Shown here: positions 7,390 to 14,750 of the stretch, in pieces
Layout of the letters: every line of letters begins with the position of its first letter
Position numbering within the stretch: the first letter of the stretch is position 1
Source of the DNA: JAGVXD01 sp964554415
GTDB taxonomy: Archaea; Nanobdellota; Nanobdellia; Pacearchaeales; GW2011-AR1
DNA: 24,680 nucleotides
Assembly: GCA_964554415.1 (NCBI GenBank)
Contig: CAZKON010000013.1
Coordinates: 1-24,680 of the forward strand
Direction of reading: 5' to 3'
Translations under genes and position numbers: made by a program
Notes under the pieces: model-generated
Databases searched by the model: none
What the model was told of the DNA's origin: nothing
Seen by the model: only the letters and a program-made list of their open reading frames with translations

Positions 7390-8269
7390 TATTCTCGCAG
7401 TCATGTTTAGTCTTAGAGATAAATCCTCTGCAGTTGAGCGCTCCAAATTCAATCTTCTTTCCTTTTTTCTGTAATATCTCAACAGCATCATACCACTCGC
7501 CAATATCAAGCGATGAAAGAAGAGTCATAGCTCCGTCGTGATTCATATCATCTGCAATGTATCTGTCAATAACAAAATCCGCAAGCTCTTTATGAGGGAT
7601 ATATTTGACTTCAGGGAAAATGTCAGGTTTCATGCGCTTCTCAATATCTTGTCTGCTCAATGGCGTGTGCAACACGGTCGTGATAAGTCCGCTGAAATCA
7701 GGACTTCCGGCACTGTGCACTCCAGTTATTTTTTTAGTTAAAAGGTCTTCAGGATTCAATCCAAGTTCTCGCTTTATCTTTTCATGTAATCCGCGTTCAA
7801 TATACACTACGTTGGCATCAACAGGCAAAACTCCTGCAGTCGAACAGTCAAACACACCGGCAACATGAGTAGCATTGCAAGCTCTGCGATGTACTAATAC
7901 AGTATCATCAGGCAGAATGAGCGCAGCTCCAACAGCTGCAATTTGCATAGAGTCATAAATTCTTTGGCTCAATGGATTAGGTTGTTGTTCTGCTGTTCTG
8001 CTTGTGGCAAGATATTGCTTGTATTCAACATACTCAAAAATAAAACTCTGAGGGTATAGACTTACGCCAATAAGGTTCGCCCTGCCTCTCGGTGTAGAAG
8101 TTGCTTGCGGATACTTTGGGATGATTTCAGTGTTCCAGAAATTATTTATATACTCTATATCTTGTTCAGTGCATCTCTCTGAAAAATCTTTGTCTAAAAC
8201 TTTCATTTGTAAACTATCTATTGAAACAGGTTTCTCAGGATGATAATAAATCTCAATGTCGTGTCTCAT
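7385..8269 (-). CDS. Nudix-like protein with degenerate catalytic box (paralogue 3)
   Basis: A 294-residue protein heading the minus-strand operon. YINNFWNTEIIPKYPQ followed by ANLIGVSL resembles the pre-Nudix domain of the two downstream paralogues. IAAVGAALILPDDTVLVHRR is a typical Nudix opening strand. The box itself is worn: where active enzymes have REUxEExG, this one reads EKIKRELGL after AGVLPVDA, so one paired glutamate is arginine and the first box glutamate is missing. It may be catalytically dead and serve as a binding subunit or regulator, or have changed chemistry. A TTTAAA box lies 29.5 nt upstream of the ATG. Confidence 0.7.
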   Translation of the reverse strand: MRHDIEIYYHPEKPVSIDSLQMKVLDKDFSERCTEQDIEYINNFWNTEIIPKYPQATSTPRGRANLIGVSLYPQSFIFEYVEYKQYLATSRTAEQQPNPLSQRIYDSMQIAAVGAALILPDDTVLVHRRACNATHVAGVFDCSTAGVLPVDANVVYIERGLHEKIKRELGLNPEDLLTKKITGVHSAGSPDFSGLITTVLHTPLSRQDIEKRMKPDIFPEVKYIPHKELADFVIDRYIADDMNHDGAMTLLSSLDIGEWYDAVEILQKKGKKIEFGALNCRGFISKTKHDCENI

Positions 8270-8295
8270 GATTATGTCATAACTCTAAAGGAGTA

Positions 8296-8301
8296 TTTAA
8301 A
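8296..8301. promoter_or_regulatory. TATA box between divergent Nudix and cupin operons
   Basis: TTTAAA is centred at 8298.5. It is 29.5 nt from the minus-strand ATG at 8269, close to the leaderless distance. It is 41.5 nt from the plus-strand TTG at 8340, which would leave a leader of about 15 nt. It may serve both directions; no other convincing box lies in the gap. Confidence 0.5.
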
Positions 8302-8339
8302 CTTTATCTTCATCCAAAACATATTTACGCAAACAACAT

Positions 8340-8843
8340 TTGTCGTTTCATCACGACAAACTTTTTAAACGAATTGCCCCTCACTTTAAAATGCCGACAG
8401 AGATAAAAGAACGCAAAGAATACATTGTCAAGTCATCTAATCCATTTGTAGATGCCCGCGGGCGCATTGATAATTATGATATGATTTTTCCAGTAAATAT
8501 GGCAAATATCATAACTTCAAAAGCAGGAAGCATTCGCGCAAATCATTATCATCCCGAGCAATTGCAGCAATGTCTTCTTGTTTCAGGAAAATATATCAGC
8601 GTATTCAAGGACTTAACGAATCCAAACGCTCAGGTTTCATCTCAGGTTATCCGTGCAGGAGACTTATCAGTTATGCCTCCCATGGTTGCCCACACAATGA
8701 TATTTGTGGAGGATTCAGTTTTCGTAAATCTTGTGCCGGGAAACAGAGACCATGATAAGTTTGGGGAGCATACAGTTCCTTTCATGCTGGTTAAGCCAGA
8801 AGAAGCGCAGACATTTATCGAAAAACACAAAGCAGAGTTATAA
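8340..8843 (+). CDS. Cupin-domain protein of nucleotide-sugar metabolism
   Basis: A 167-residue single cupin. SIRANHYHPEQLQQCLLVSGK is the first cupin motif with metal- or substrate-binding histidines, and IRAGDLSVMPPMVAHTMI is the second. The lead-in VDARGRIDNY is typical of sugar-pathway cupins annotated as related to dTDP-4-keto-rhamnose epimerases. Likely roles are epimerisation or isomerisation of a keto nucleotide-sugar, as in FdtA/QdtA. The start is uncertain: TTG at 8340 gives the longest frame but has no SD, while ATG at 8391 would remove 17 residues that precede the conserved region. The gene lies 6 nt before the SDR/methyltransferase fusion, so the two form an operon. Confidence 0.8.
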   Translation: MSFHHDKLFKRIAPHFKMPTEIKERKEYIVKSSNPFVDARGRIDNYDMIFPVNMANIITSKAGSIRANHYHPEQLQQCLLVSGKYISVFKDLTNPNAQVSSQVIRAGDLSVMPPMVAHTMIFVEDSVFVNLVPGNRDHDKFGEHTVPFMLVKPEEAQTFIEKHKAEL

Positions 8844-8849
8844 AAGACA

Positions 8850-11153
8850 GTGGCAGAAAGCAGAATTATACAGGAAGACATTCGTATCATTACAAACGAA
8901 CTGAAAGATGTAGCACCGCGTTTAAATGGAAAGACTGTTTTCATCTCAGGAGGTGCAGGATTCCTGGGCCGCTATCTTGTTGAAACGCTGGATTATTTGA
9001 ATCGTCATGTGTTAGTTCACCCATGTAAGATTATAGTCGCAGATACTTTCATCAGCGGTAAGAGAGACGCAGTACCAAAAAGCGAGCATATTACCTTATT
9101 ACATCAGGATGTTTCAAAGCCAATTACTATAGATAGTCCTGTGCACTTCATCTTGCATGCAGCAAGCATTGCCTCGCCTATCTTTTACAACAAATTCCGC
9201 GTCGAGACAATTGATGCAGGTGTTTTAGGCACGAAGAATCTGCTCGAACTTGCACGAGAGAAGAAAACAGAGAGTTTCCTATTCTTTAGTTCAAGCGAGA
9301 TTTATGGCAATCCAGACCCCGTACACGTTCCAACTAAAGAAGAATACAATGGAAATGTCTCTTGCGTAGGACCAAGAGCATGCTACGACGAGCCAAAGCG
9401 TCTTGGTGAGACTTTCTGTATGACCTACGCAGATATCTACAATTTACCTATTAAGATTGTGCGCCCTTTCAACATCTTCGGTCCAGGCATGCGCCTAGAC
9501 GATGGAAGAGTCATGCCGAATTTTGTAGTCTCTGCCATGAAAGGCGAAAAAATACCTATCTACGGCGACGGTTTGAACACGCGGACATTCTGTTATATCT
9601 CCGATGCAATTACCGCTTTTTATCTTGTTCTTTTGTCAGATCAAAATCGCGAAGTCTTTAATGTTGGTTCAGACGAGCAGGAAATTTCTATGAAGCATCT
9701 GGCAGACATAGTAATAGGTCTTGTCCAGAATGACGATGCCCGCGCTCATCTAGTGGAAGGGGCAAATGATATGTATCAAAAGAAAGTGGATCCCCAGCGC
9801 CGTTGCCCTGATTTGACTAAGATAAGAACGACACTCGGTTATATTCCTAAGGTGAGTCTGGTTGCAGGAATTCGCCGTTTCATAACCTGGGCTCGTGAAG
9901 AGATGGAGAGTCAGGGCAGAGGCTACGGTCCGCAGAAAGCCTGCCGTATCTGTAGCAATCCTGTTCTTTTGCCAGTAATCTCCTTGGGTGATTCTCCATT
10001 GGCAAATAATCTCATCACTTCCGACAGCAAAGATGCCGCAGAATTTTATCCATTGGAGATAGTATACTGCCCTACCTGCCATCTCTGCCAGCTTTCATAT
10101 GTCGCGCCTCCTGAAAAGATGTTCAGGCATTATGTTTATCTAACTTCAACTACCAACACATTCAAGCAGCATTTCAAAGAATTTGCAGAAACAATTTCGA
10201 AAGATTTTAGTCTTAGCTCAGACTCATTAGTTGTAGACATTGGCAGCAATGATGGTTTGCTCTTAGGTTACTTGAAAGAAAAAGGCGTTCGTGTAATGGG
10301 AATTGAGCCCGCGGAAAATATTGTCGAGATTGCTCGCAAGAACGGTGTTGACACAATAGGAGATTTCTTCACAGAAAGCACTGTAAATGATATACTTAGG
10401 ATAAAAGGCAAGGCAGACCTGATTACAGCAAACAACGTCTTTGCACATATAAACAACATAAAAAATGTAATAAAGAATGTCAAGCTTCTCCTGAAAGATA
10501 ATGGGGTCTTTTGCATAGAAGTTCAGTACCTCTTAGACACAATTCAGAATCTCACTTTTGACAACATTTATCATGAGCATCTTTCTTATTACAGTTTGCT
10601 CGCGCTTGATGAGTTTTTTAAGCGTCAGGAAATGCAGCTCTTCAAGGTTAAACATGTTGATTCTCACGGCGGCTCCCTTCGTGTATTTGTACAAAGAAAT
10701 GGAGGCAGGCATGCAGTTGATTTATCAGTATCAGAAACCTTAGAGCGTGAGCGCAGTGCTGGTCTGGATCGTTATGAAACCTATCAGAAATTTGCTCAGG
10801 AGATATATGCCATTAGAACACGCTTCAAAAGTTTCACAAACTCTGTGAAAGCGCAGGGGAAAAGAATGGTAGGCTATGGTGCTCCGGCAAAAGCCACAAC
10901 TTTCCTTAATTTTTGCGGCGTAGATAAGAATACTTTAGAGTATGTAGTTGAAGATAATGCACTTAAGCATGGTCTGACAATTCCCGGGGTGAATATCCCG
11001 ATTGTCGGTCCGGACAAATTAGCGCAGGACACTCCAGATTATGTTGCTGTTCTCGCTTGGAATTTTGCCGACGAGATTATGAGAAAAAACGAAACATCAA
11101 AACAAAGAGGAATTAAGTTTGTCCTTCCGCATCCAGAGCCAAAAATTATTTAA
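8850..11153 (+). CDS. Fusion of UXS-like SDR (NAD-dependent decarboxylase/epimerase) and sugar C-methyltransferase
   Basis: A 767-residue two-enzyme protein starting at GTG. Residues about 28-350 are an extended SDR: GGAGFLG (34-40) binds NAD, SSS at 147-149 and Y179/K183 form the catalytic set, and GPRACYDEPKR plus RLDDGRVMPNF resemble UDP-glucuronate decarboxylase. Residues about 362-767 are a TylC3/TcaB9-type C-methyltransferase: zinc pairs C365/C368 and C407/C410, SAM motif VVDIGSNDGLLL (461-472), active-site YHEH (574-577) and C-terminal GYGAPAKATTFLN (675-687). UXS enzymes pass through a 4-keto sugar, and C-methyltransferases act beside a 4-keto group, so the fusion may channel an intermediate into a branched sugar. 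Both sites look intact. Its convergent neighbour overlaps by 4 nt. Confidence 0.9.
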   Translation: MAESRIIQEDIRIITNELKDVAPRLNGKTVFISGGAGFLGRYLVETLDYLNRHVLVHPCKIIVADTFISGKRDAVPKSEHITLLHQDVSKPITIDSPVHFILHAASIASPIFYNKFRVETIDAGVLGTKNLLELAREKKTESFLFFSSSEIYGNPDPVHVPTKEEYNGNVSCVGPRACYDEPKRLGETFCMTYADIYNLPIKIVRPFNIFGPGMRLDDGRVMPNFVVSAMKGEKIPIYGDGLNTRTFCYISDAITAFYLVLLSDQNREVFNVGSDEQEISMKHLADIVIGLVQNDDARAHLVEGANDMYQKKVDPQRRCPDLTKIRTTLGYIPKVSLVAGIRRFITWAREEMESQGRGYGPQKACRICSNPVLLPVISLGDSPLANNLITSDSKDAAEFYPLEIVYCPTCHLCQLSYVAPPEKMFRHYVYLTSTTNTFKQHFKEFAETISKDFSLSSDSLVVDIGSNDGLLLGYLKEKGVRVMGIEPAENIVEIARKNGVDTIGDFFTESTVNDILRIKGKADLITANNVFAHINNIKNVIKNVKLLLKDNGVFCIEVQYLLDTIQNLTFDNIYHEHLSYYSLLALDEFFKRQEMQLFKVKHVDSHGGSLRVFVQRNGGRHAVDLSVSETLERERSAGLDRYETYQKFAQEIYAIRTRFKSFTNSVKAQGKRMVGYGAPAKATTFLNFCGVDKNTLEYVVEDNALKHGLTIPGVNIPIVGPDKLAQDTPDYVAVLAWNFADEIMRKNETSKQRGIKFVLPHPEPKII

Positions 11154-12439
11154 GCAGTCTGAAGTGCTTTGTCAAAGATATTCTTCAATTTAGTATTGCG
11201 CAGTTTGATGGAAAAACGCGTAGAAATCAGCTTTCTGCTATTCTTTCCGTATTTTTCTCTCAGGCTCTTATTGTCAATTAGCAGAGTAACTTTATTACAG
11301 AGCTCATCAATGACTTTCTTGTCAATATTCTTGATTTCAGCAAGAAATTTCTTAGACCTGACATTACAGGGATAACTTGGTTCAGTATATCCTCTGATAT
11401 TTTGGGATTTTTTGATGAGAAATCCGTTATAGTCATCTATTACATAGTCTGAAAATGCATAAGAATCAAGAGCTACAATGGGAAGCCCGTAAGACATGGC
11501 TTCAAGCATTACCATGAGATGATAATGATGTCCAGGAAGCAGGAATATGTCAGAATCAAGATATAATCTTTGCAATTCGTCTTTAGATATCTCTTTTTCA
11601 ATAAGAGTTATTTTTTTATTCTTGATAATCCTGTCTGCTATTTCCTGCGGGACTCTACAGCGGATAGTAAGCATCACATTTCTCTTATGAGCTATCTTCT
11701 CAAAAAGTTCAACGGTTTCAAGCCCTCCCTTTGAATAAAAATCTTGGGAGTTTGTAGTTGAACCTACAAATAAAAGTTTTACGACAGATTTATTTTTCTT
11801 GGAAAGAAGATATAAAGGTTGTTTTTTGATTCCAGTTCTAACAAGAGTGCACTTCTCAGAAACTCTTTTAGAAAAATTATTTTTCATATAAATTAAAGAA
11901 GGAGTATTTGTACAGATAATCTTTTTACAAAGCCGAGAAGAGAGCTGGCGTTCTATTTCATTTTTATTCCGCTTAAAAAATTCATAATTGTAGCCAGCAA
12001 TGCTAAAAGGGTTGTCAAGAATTTCCAGAACATAAGGCAGATTATCTTGGTATATTTTACTCATAGCAAAAACAAGAGCTATAGAGAGCTTTGAATAACC
12101 CTCCAATTTCGATGTCCCTCGAGGGTTTTCAAAGCGGTTCGATAGAGGACTTTGGGGTTTTTCAAAGTCCTCTATATTTTGTGGCACCCTTGTAGCAGTC
12201 ATTTTTTCAAATATGATATTACTCTTAAAAATATTTAAAAAAAGATGATATGCTTCTCGGACAAACGGCGTTTTCCTCAGAAGAGAGATTACACGAGACG
12301 AACTATGCACCTGCGGTGGAAGGACATTGTATCCTTTTGGGGGATTTTCTATCAATGAGCTATACGAGGTATGAAGTTTAAAAGAAGCCGGGAAGAGCTG
12401 TACTTTCTTTTGCAATATGCGGTCTTCCGAAGCGTTCAT
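11150..12439 (-). CDS. Family 4-type (GT-B) glycosyltransferase carrying an in-frame palindromic insertion
   Basis: A 429-residue GT-B enzyme. VVKLLFVGSTTNSQDFYSKG opens the C-terminal domain, KGGLETVE follows, and LMVMLEAMSYGLPIVALD contains the EX7E-type donor site. The N-terminal half includes LPYVLEILDNPFSIAGYN, resembling acceptor-side segments of archaeal GT4 proteins. Residues about 87-118 (EDFEKPQSPLSNRFENPRG and following) are encoded by a palindromic repeat whose 35-nt core recurs in noncoding DNA at 23650, so this stretch is probably an insertion tolerated in a loop. The frame stays open. The ATG at 12439 is divergent from gmd and shares its TATA box. Substrates are unknown. Confidence 0.82.
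   Translation of the reverse strand: MNASEDRILQKKVQLFPASFKLHTSYSSLIENPPKGYNVLPPQVHSSSRVISLLRKTPFVREAYHLFLNIFKSNIIFEKMTATRVPQNIEDFEKPQSPLSNRFENPRGTSKLEGYSKLSIALVFAMSKIYQDNLPYVLEILDNPFSIAGYNYEFFKRNKNEIERQLSSRLCKKIICTNTPSLIYMKNNFSKRVSEKCTLVRTGIKKQPLYLLSKKNKSVVKLLFVGSTTNSQDFYSKGGLETVELFEKIAHKRNVMLTIRCRVPQEIADRIIKNKKITLIEKEISKDELQRLYLDSDIFLLPGHHYHLMVMLEAMSYGLPIVALDSYAFSDYVIDDYNGFLIKKSQNIRGYTEPSYPCNVRSKKFLAEIKNIDKKVIDELCNKVTLLIDNKSLREKYGKNSRKLISTRFSIKLRNTKLKNIFDKALQTA
12088..12180 (-). repeat. Palindromic element C inside the GT4 coding sequence
   Basis: Two adjoining palindromes. First: GCTTTGAATAACCCTC (12088-12103) pairs with GAGGGTTTTCAAAGC (12121-12135) with one bulge, and CCC-TCGA-GGG lies nested beside the return arm. 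Second: ATAGAGGACTTT (12142-12153) pairs perfectly with AAAGTCCTCTAT (12164-12175) over a 10-nt loop. Bases 12146-12180 are identical to 23650-23684. Its span of 93 nt is 31 codons, so the host frame is kept, as in Rickettsia palindromic elements that insert in frame. Confidence 0.7.
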
Positions 12440-12462
12440 ACCTCGCTTATCATCTAAATGTT

Positions 12463-12468
12463 TTTAAA
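12463..12468. promoter_or_regulatory. Shared palindromic TATA box of the GT4 and gmd genes
   Basis: TTTAAA is centred at 12465.5, 24.5 nt from the gmd ATG (12490) and 26.5 nt from the GT4 ATG (12439). It is the only TATA-like sequence in the 50-nt gap, so it probably serves both directions. The GT4 gene also has GAGGT directly touching its ATG, too close for normal SD use. Confidence 0.6.
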
Positions 12469-12489
12469 TCTATCTTATTACTTTCCCTT

Positions 12490-13569
12490 ATGTATGCAAA
12501 GAGTGCACTAATCATTGGGATTACTGGACAAGATGGTTCATACTTGGCAGAGTTTTTGTTAAATAAAGGATATACTGTTATAGGCATCATTCGAAGAAGC
12601 AGCAGCTTCAATACAAAGAGGATAGAGCATATTTTTCAGGATCCACATGAGAAGAATCCGAGATTAAAGCTAGTATATGGAGATTTACAGGACTCGTCGG
12701 CAATCAGTAAGATAATTGCTGAGTTTATGCCGGATGAAGTCTATAATCTTGGCGCGCAAAGTCATGTCAGAATTAGTTTTGACCTGCCGGAATATACTGG
12801 AGATATCACCGGGCTTGGCACATTACGGGTACTTGAAGCAATTAAAACCTTATCAAATCATACAGGGAAAAAAATTAAATTTTATCAGGCATCTTCTTCA
12901 GAGTTGTTTGGAAAAGCTAAGCAGGTACCACAAAATGAAGAGACTCCTTTTTATCCACGAAGCCCCTACGGCTGCGCTAAGCTTTACGCATATTGGATAA
13001 CTAAAAATTATCGCGAAAGCTACGGGCTCTTTGCCTGCAATGGAATTCTTTTTAATCACGAATCTCCCAGACGCGGAGAAACATTCGTAACGCGCAAGAT
13101 TACAAGAGGAGTGGCTCGAATTATGAAAGGTATTGAAAGCGAAATATATTTAGGAAATCTTGATGCAAAACGCGATTGGGGCTTTGCAGGAGATTACGTA
13201 GAAGCAATGTGGCTGATGTTGCAACAAGATAATCCGGAAGATTACGTTATTGCAACAGGGGAAACGCATTCAGTGAGAGAATTTCTTGAAGAGACTTTTC
13301 GACTAGCAGGCGTAGAAGTTATGTCAAATGGGAAGAAAGAAATTGAAGAAGAATATATAAGAAAAGATAATGGCAATGTTGTTGTAAAGATAGACCCCAG
13401 ATATTTTAGACCAGCAGAGGTTGATTTACTTTTAGGTGAATCTCAAAAAGCCAGACTGAAGTTAGGGTGGAGACCTAAAGTGTACTTCAGGGAGCTAGTC
13501 AAGATGATGCTTGAGCACGATATCCACGAACTAAAAAGAGAGCTCTATGGAAAAAATAATGGAAATTAA
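12490..13569 (+). CDS. gmd: GDP-mannose 4,6-dehydratase
   Basis: A 359-residue SDR converting GDP-mannose to GDP-4-keto-6-deoxymannose with bound NADP. ALIIGITGQDGSYLAEFL is the GMD cofactor loop, and RRSSSFNTKRIEHIF is a family signature for NADP and tetramer contacts. SSSELFG gives the catalytic serine and E138, and SPYGCAKLYA gives Y160 and K164. NHESPRRGETFVTRKIT is the conserved substrate loop. Length is normal. It starts at a leaderless ATG and overlaps the next gene by 23 nt. The following ColD-like and epimerase/reductase genes suggest its product goes to a 3,6-dideoxy sugar rather than only to fucose. GMD homologues acting on GDP-heptose are known, and a heptose-type kinase lies downstream, so the substrate could be a heptose. 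Confidence 0.95.
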   Translation: MYAKSALIIGITGQDGSYLAEFLLNKGYTVIGIIRRSSSFNTKRIEHIFQDPHEKNPRLKLVYGDLQDSSAISKIIAEFMPDEVYNLGAQSHVRISFDLPEYTGDITGLGTLRVLEAIKTLSNHTGKKIKFYQASSSELFGKAKQVPQNEETPFYPRSPYGCAKLYAYWITKNYRESYGLFACNGILFNHESPRRGETFVTRKITRGVARIMKGIESEIYLGNLDAKRDWGFAGDYVEAMWLMLQQDNPEDYVIATGETHSVREFLEETFRLAGVEVMSNGKKEIEEEYIRKDNGNVVVKIDPRYFRPAEVDLLLGESQKARLKLGWRPKVYFRELVKMMLEHDIHELKRELYGKNNGN

Positions 13570-14746
13570 ACTCATGCATAACTCGTTCTCGGAAGAAGAA
13601 CTAGAAGCAGTTATAAATTGTTTTAAATCAGGAGAATATACGCAAGGAAGGATTGTTCAGGAACTTGAGCAAAAGTTTGCTTCTTATGTAGGAACAAAAT
13701 ATGCAGTAATGGTAAACAGCGGGAGTAGCGCAAATCTTCTTATGACAATGCTTCTCAAAGAGAAGCTTGCTCTTGAAGACGGGGACGAAGTTTTAGTTCC
13801 GGCTGTGACATGGCCTACTACAGTGTACCCCTTGCTCCAGTATCGGCTAAAGCCAGTCTTTTGCGATGTTGATGAAACTTTCAATATTTCTTTAGAATCA
13901 ATAAAACGTATGACAAATCAAAAGACAAAGGCAATATTTCTTGTGCATCTTCTCGGTCAACCGGTAAATCTTGTAGAGATTATAAGATTTTGTCAGGAAA
14001 GGGGCATCATCGTGCTTGAAGATTGCTGTGAGAGTCTCGGTGCAAGATATCTCAATGTTCACGTTGGCAATTTCGGAACAATGGGAAGTTTTAGTTTCTA
14101 TTTTGGTCATCACATGAGTTCCATAGAGGGTGGAATGATTGTCACAAATGATGAAGAGCTTTATGACTTGCTTAAATCCGCAAGGTCTCATGGATGGGTA
14201 AGGAATTCTTCCAGAGCTGAAAAATATAAGGACTATTCAATTGATAAAAATTTTTTATTTGACATGCCAGGATACAATGTAAGAAGCACAAATCTCAATG
14301 CTGCAATAGGGCTTGTGCAGTTAAAGAAACTTGACAAATCAATAATCATCAGAAAGGAAAATCATCGTCTTTTTCAGGAGTTGATTAAGCATGAAAAGAG
14401 AATCGTCCTGCAAAAAGTTCTTTTGACAGAGACAAGCTCATTTTCTCTTGGTATTCTTCTTCAGCAGCCAAGTGAGCGTGATTATCTCCTCGCTAATCTG
14501 CCAAAGAAAGGCATTGAATGTAGGCACATAGTGGCAGGAAATCTTTTGCGGCAGCCATTTTTTAAAAAAATAATCGGCATGTATCTCCAAGATTCCTGTA
14601 CATTTGCGGACATTATCCACACCAACGGTCTCTACTTGCCAAATAACCAATTTCTTGACGAAGAAAAGATTAGATATGTTGTAGACTCTCTAATCTTCTT
14701 ATTAAATGAAAAGCAGCAGGACTTAAAAACATATCCTGTTGGGTAG
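13547..14746 (+). CDS. colD: ColD-like PLP-dependent GDP-4-keto-6-deoxymannose 3-dehydratase
   Basis: A 399-residue member of the DegT aminotransferase fold in which the Schiff-base lysine is histidine: GSFSFYFGHHMSSIEGG puts histidines at 188 and 189. E. coli ColD has H188 as its catalytic base in the same motif and removes the C3 hydroxyl of GDP-4-keto-6-deoxymannose instead of transaminating it. VNSGSSANL binds the phosphate and VLEDCCESLGA supplies the aspartate. It immediately follows gmd, the enzyme making ColD's substrate. The start is ATG 13547 with 23 nt overlap; an in-frame ATG at 13559 is also possible. The related RfbH/E1 enzymes also have this His but need an iron-sulfur cysteine cluster that I do not recognise here. 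Function is well supported by motif and context. Confidence 0.85.
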   Translation: MEKIMEIKLMHNSFSEEELEAVINCFKSGEYTQGRIVQELEQKFASYVGTKYAVMVNSGSSANLLMTMLLKEKLALEDGDEVLVPAVTWPTTVYPLLQYRLKPVFCDVDETFNISLESIKRMTNQKTKAIFLVHLLGQPVNLVEIIRFCQERGIIVLEDCCESLGARYLNVHVGNFGTMGSFSFYFGHHMSSIEGGMIVTNDEELYDLLKSARSHGWVRNSSRAEKYKDYSIDKNFLFDMPGYNVRSTNLNAAIGLVQLKKLDKSIIIRKENHRLFQELIKHEKRIVLQKVLLTETSSFSLGILLQQPSERDYLLANLPKKGIECRHIVAGNLLRQPFFKKIIGMYLQDSCTFADIIHTNGLYLPNNQFLDEEKIRYVVDSLIFLLNEKQQDLKTYPVG

Positions 14747-14750
14747 TTAC

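Noticed and set aside
8642..8944. Minus-strand 100-codon frame across the cupin/SDR junction
   Set aside because: It is antisense to two well-supported genes and has no promoter or motif.
12130..12145. GGTTCGA resembling a tRNA T-loop
   Set aside because: No acceptor, D or anticodon arms surround it; it lies in a palindromic element inside a coding sequence.
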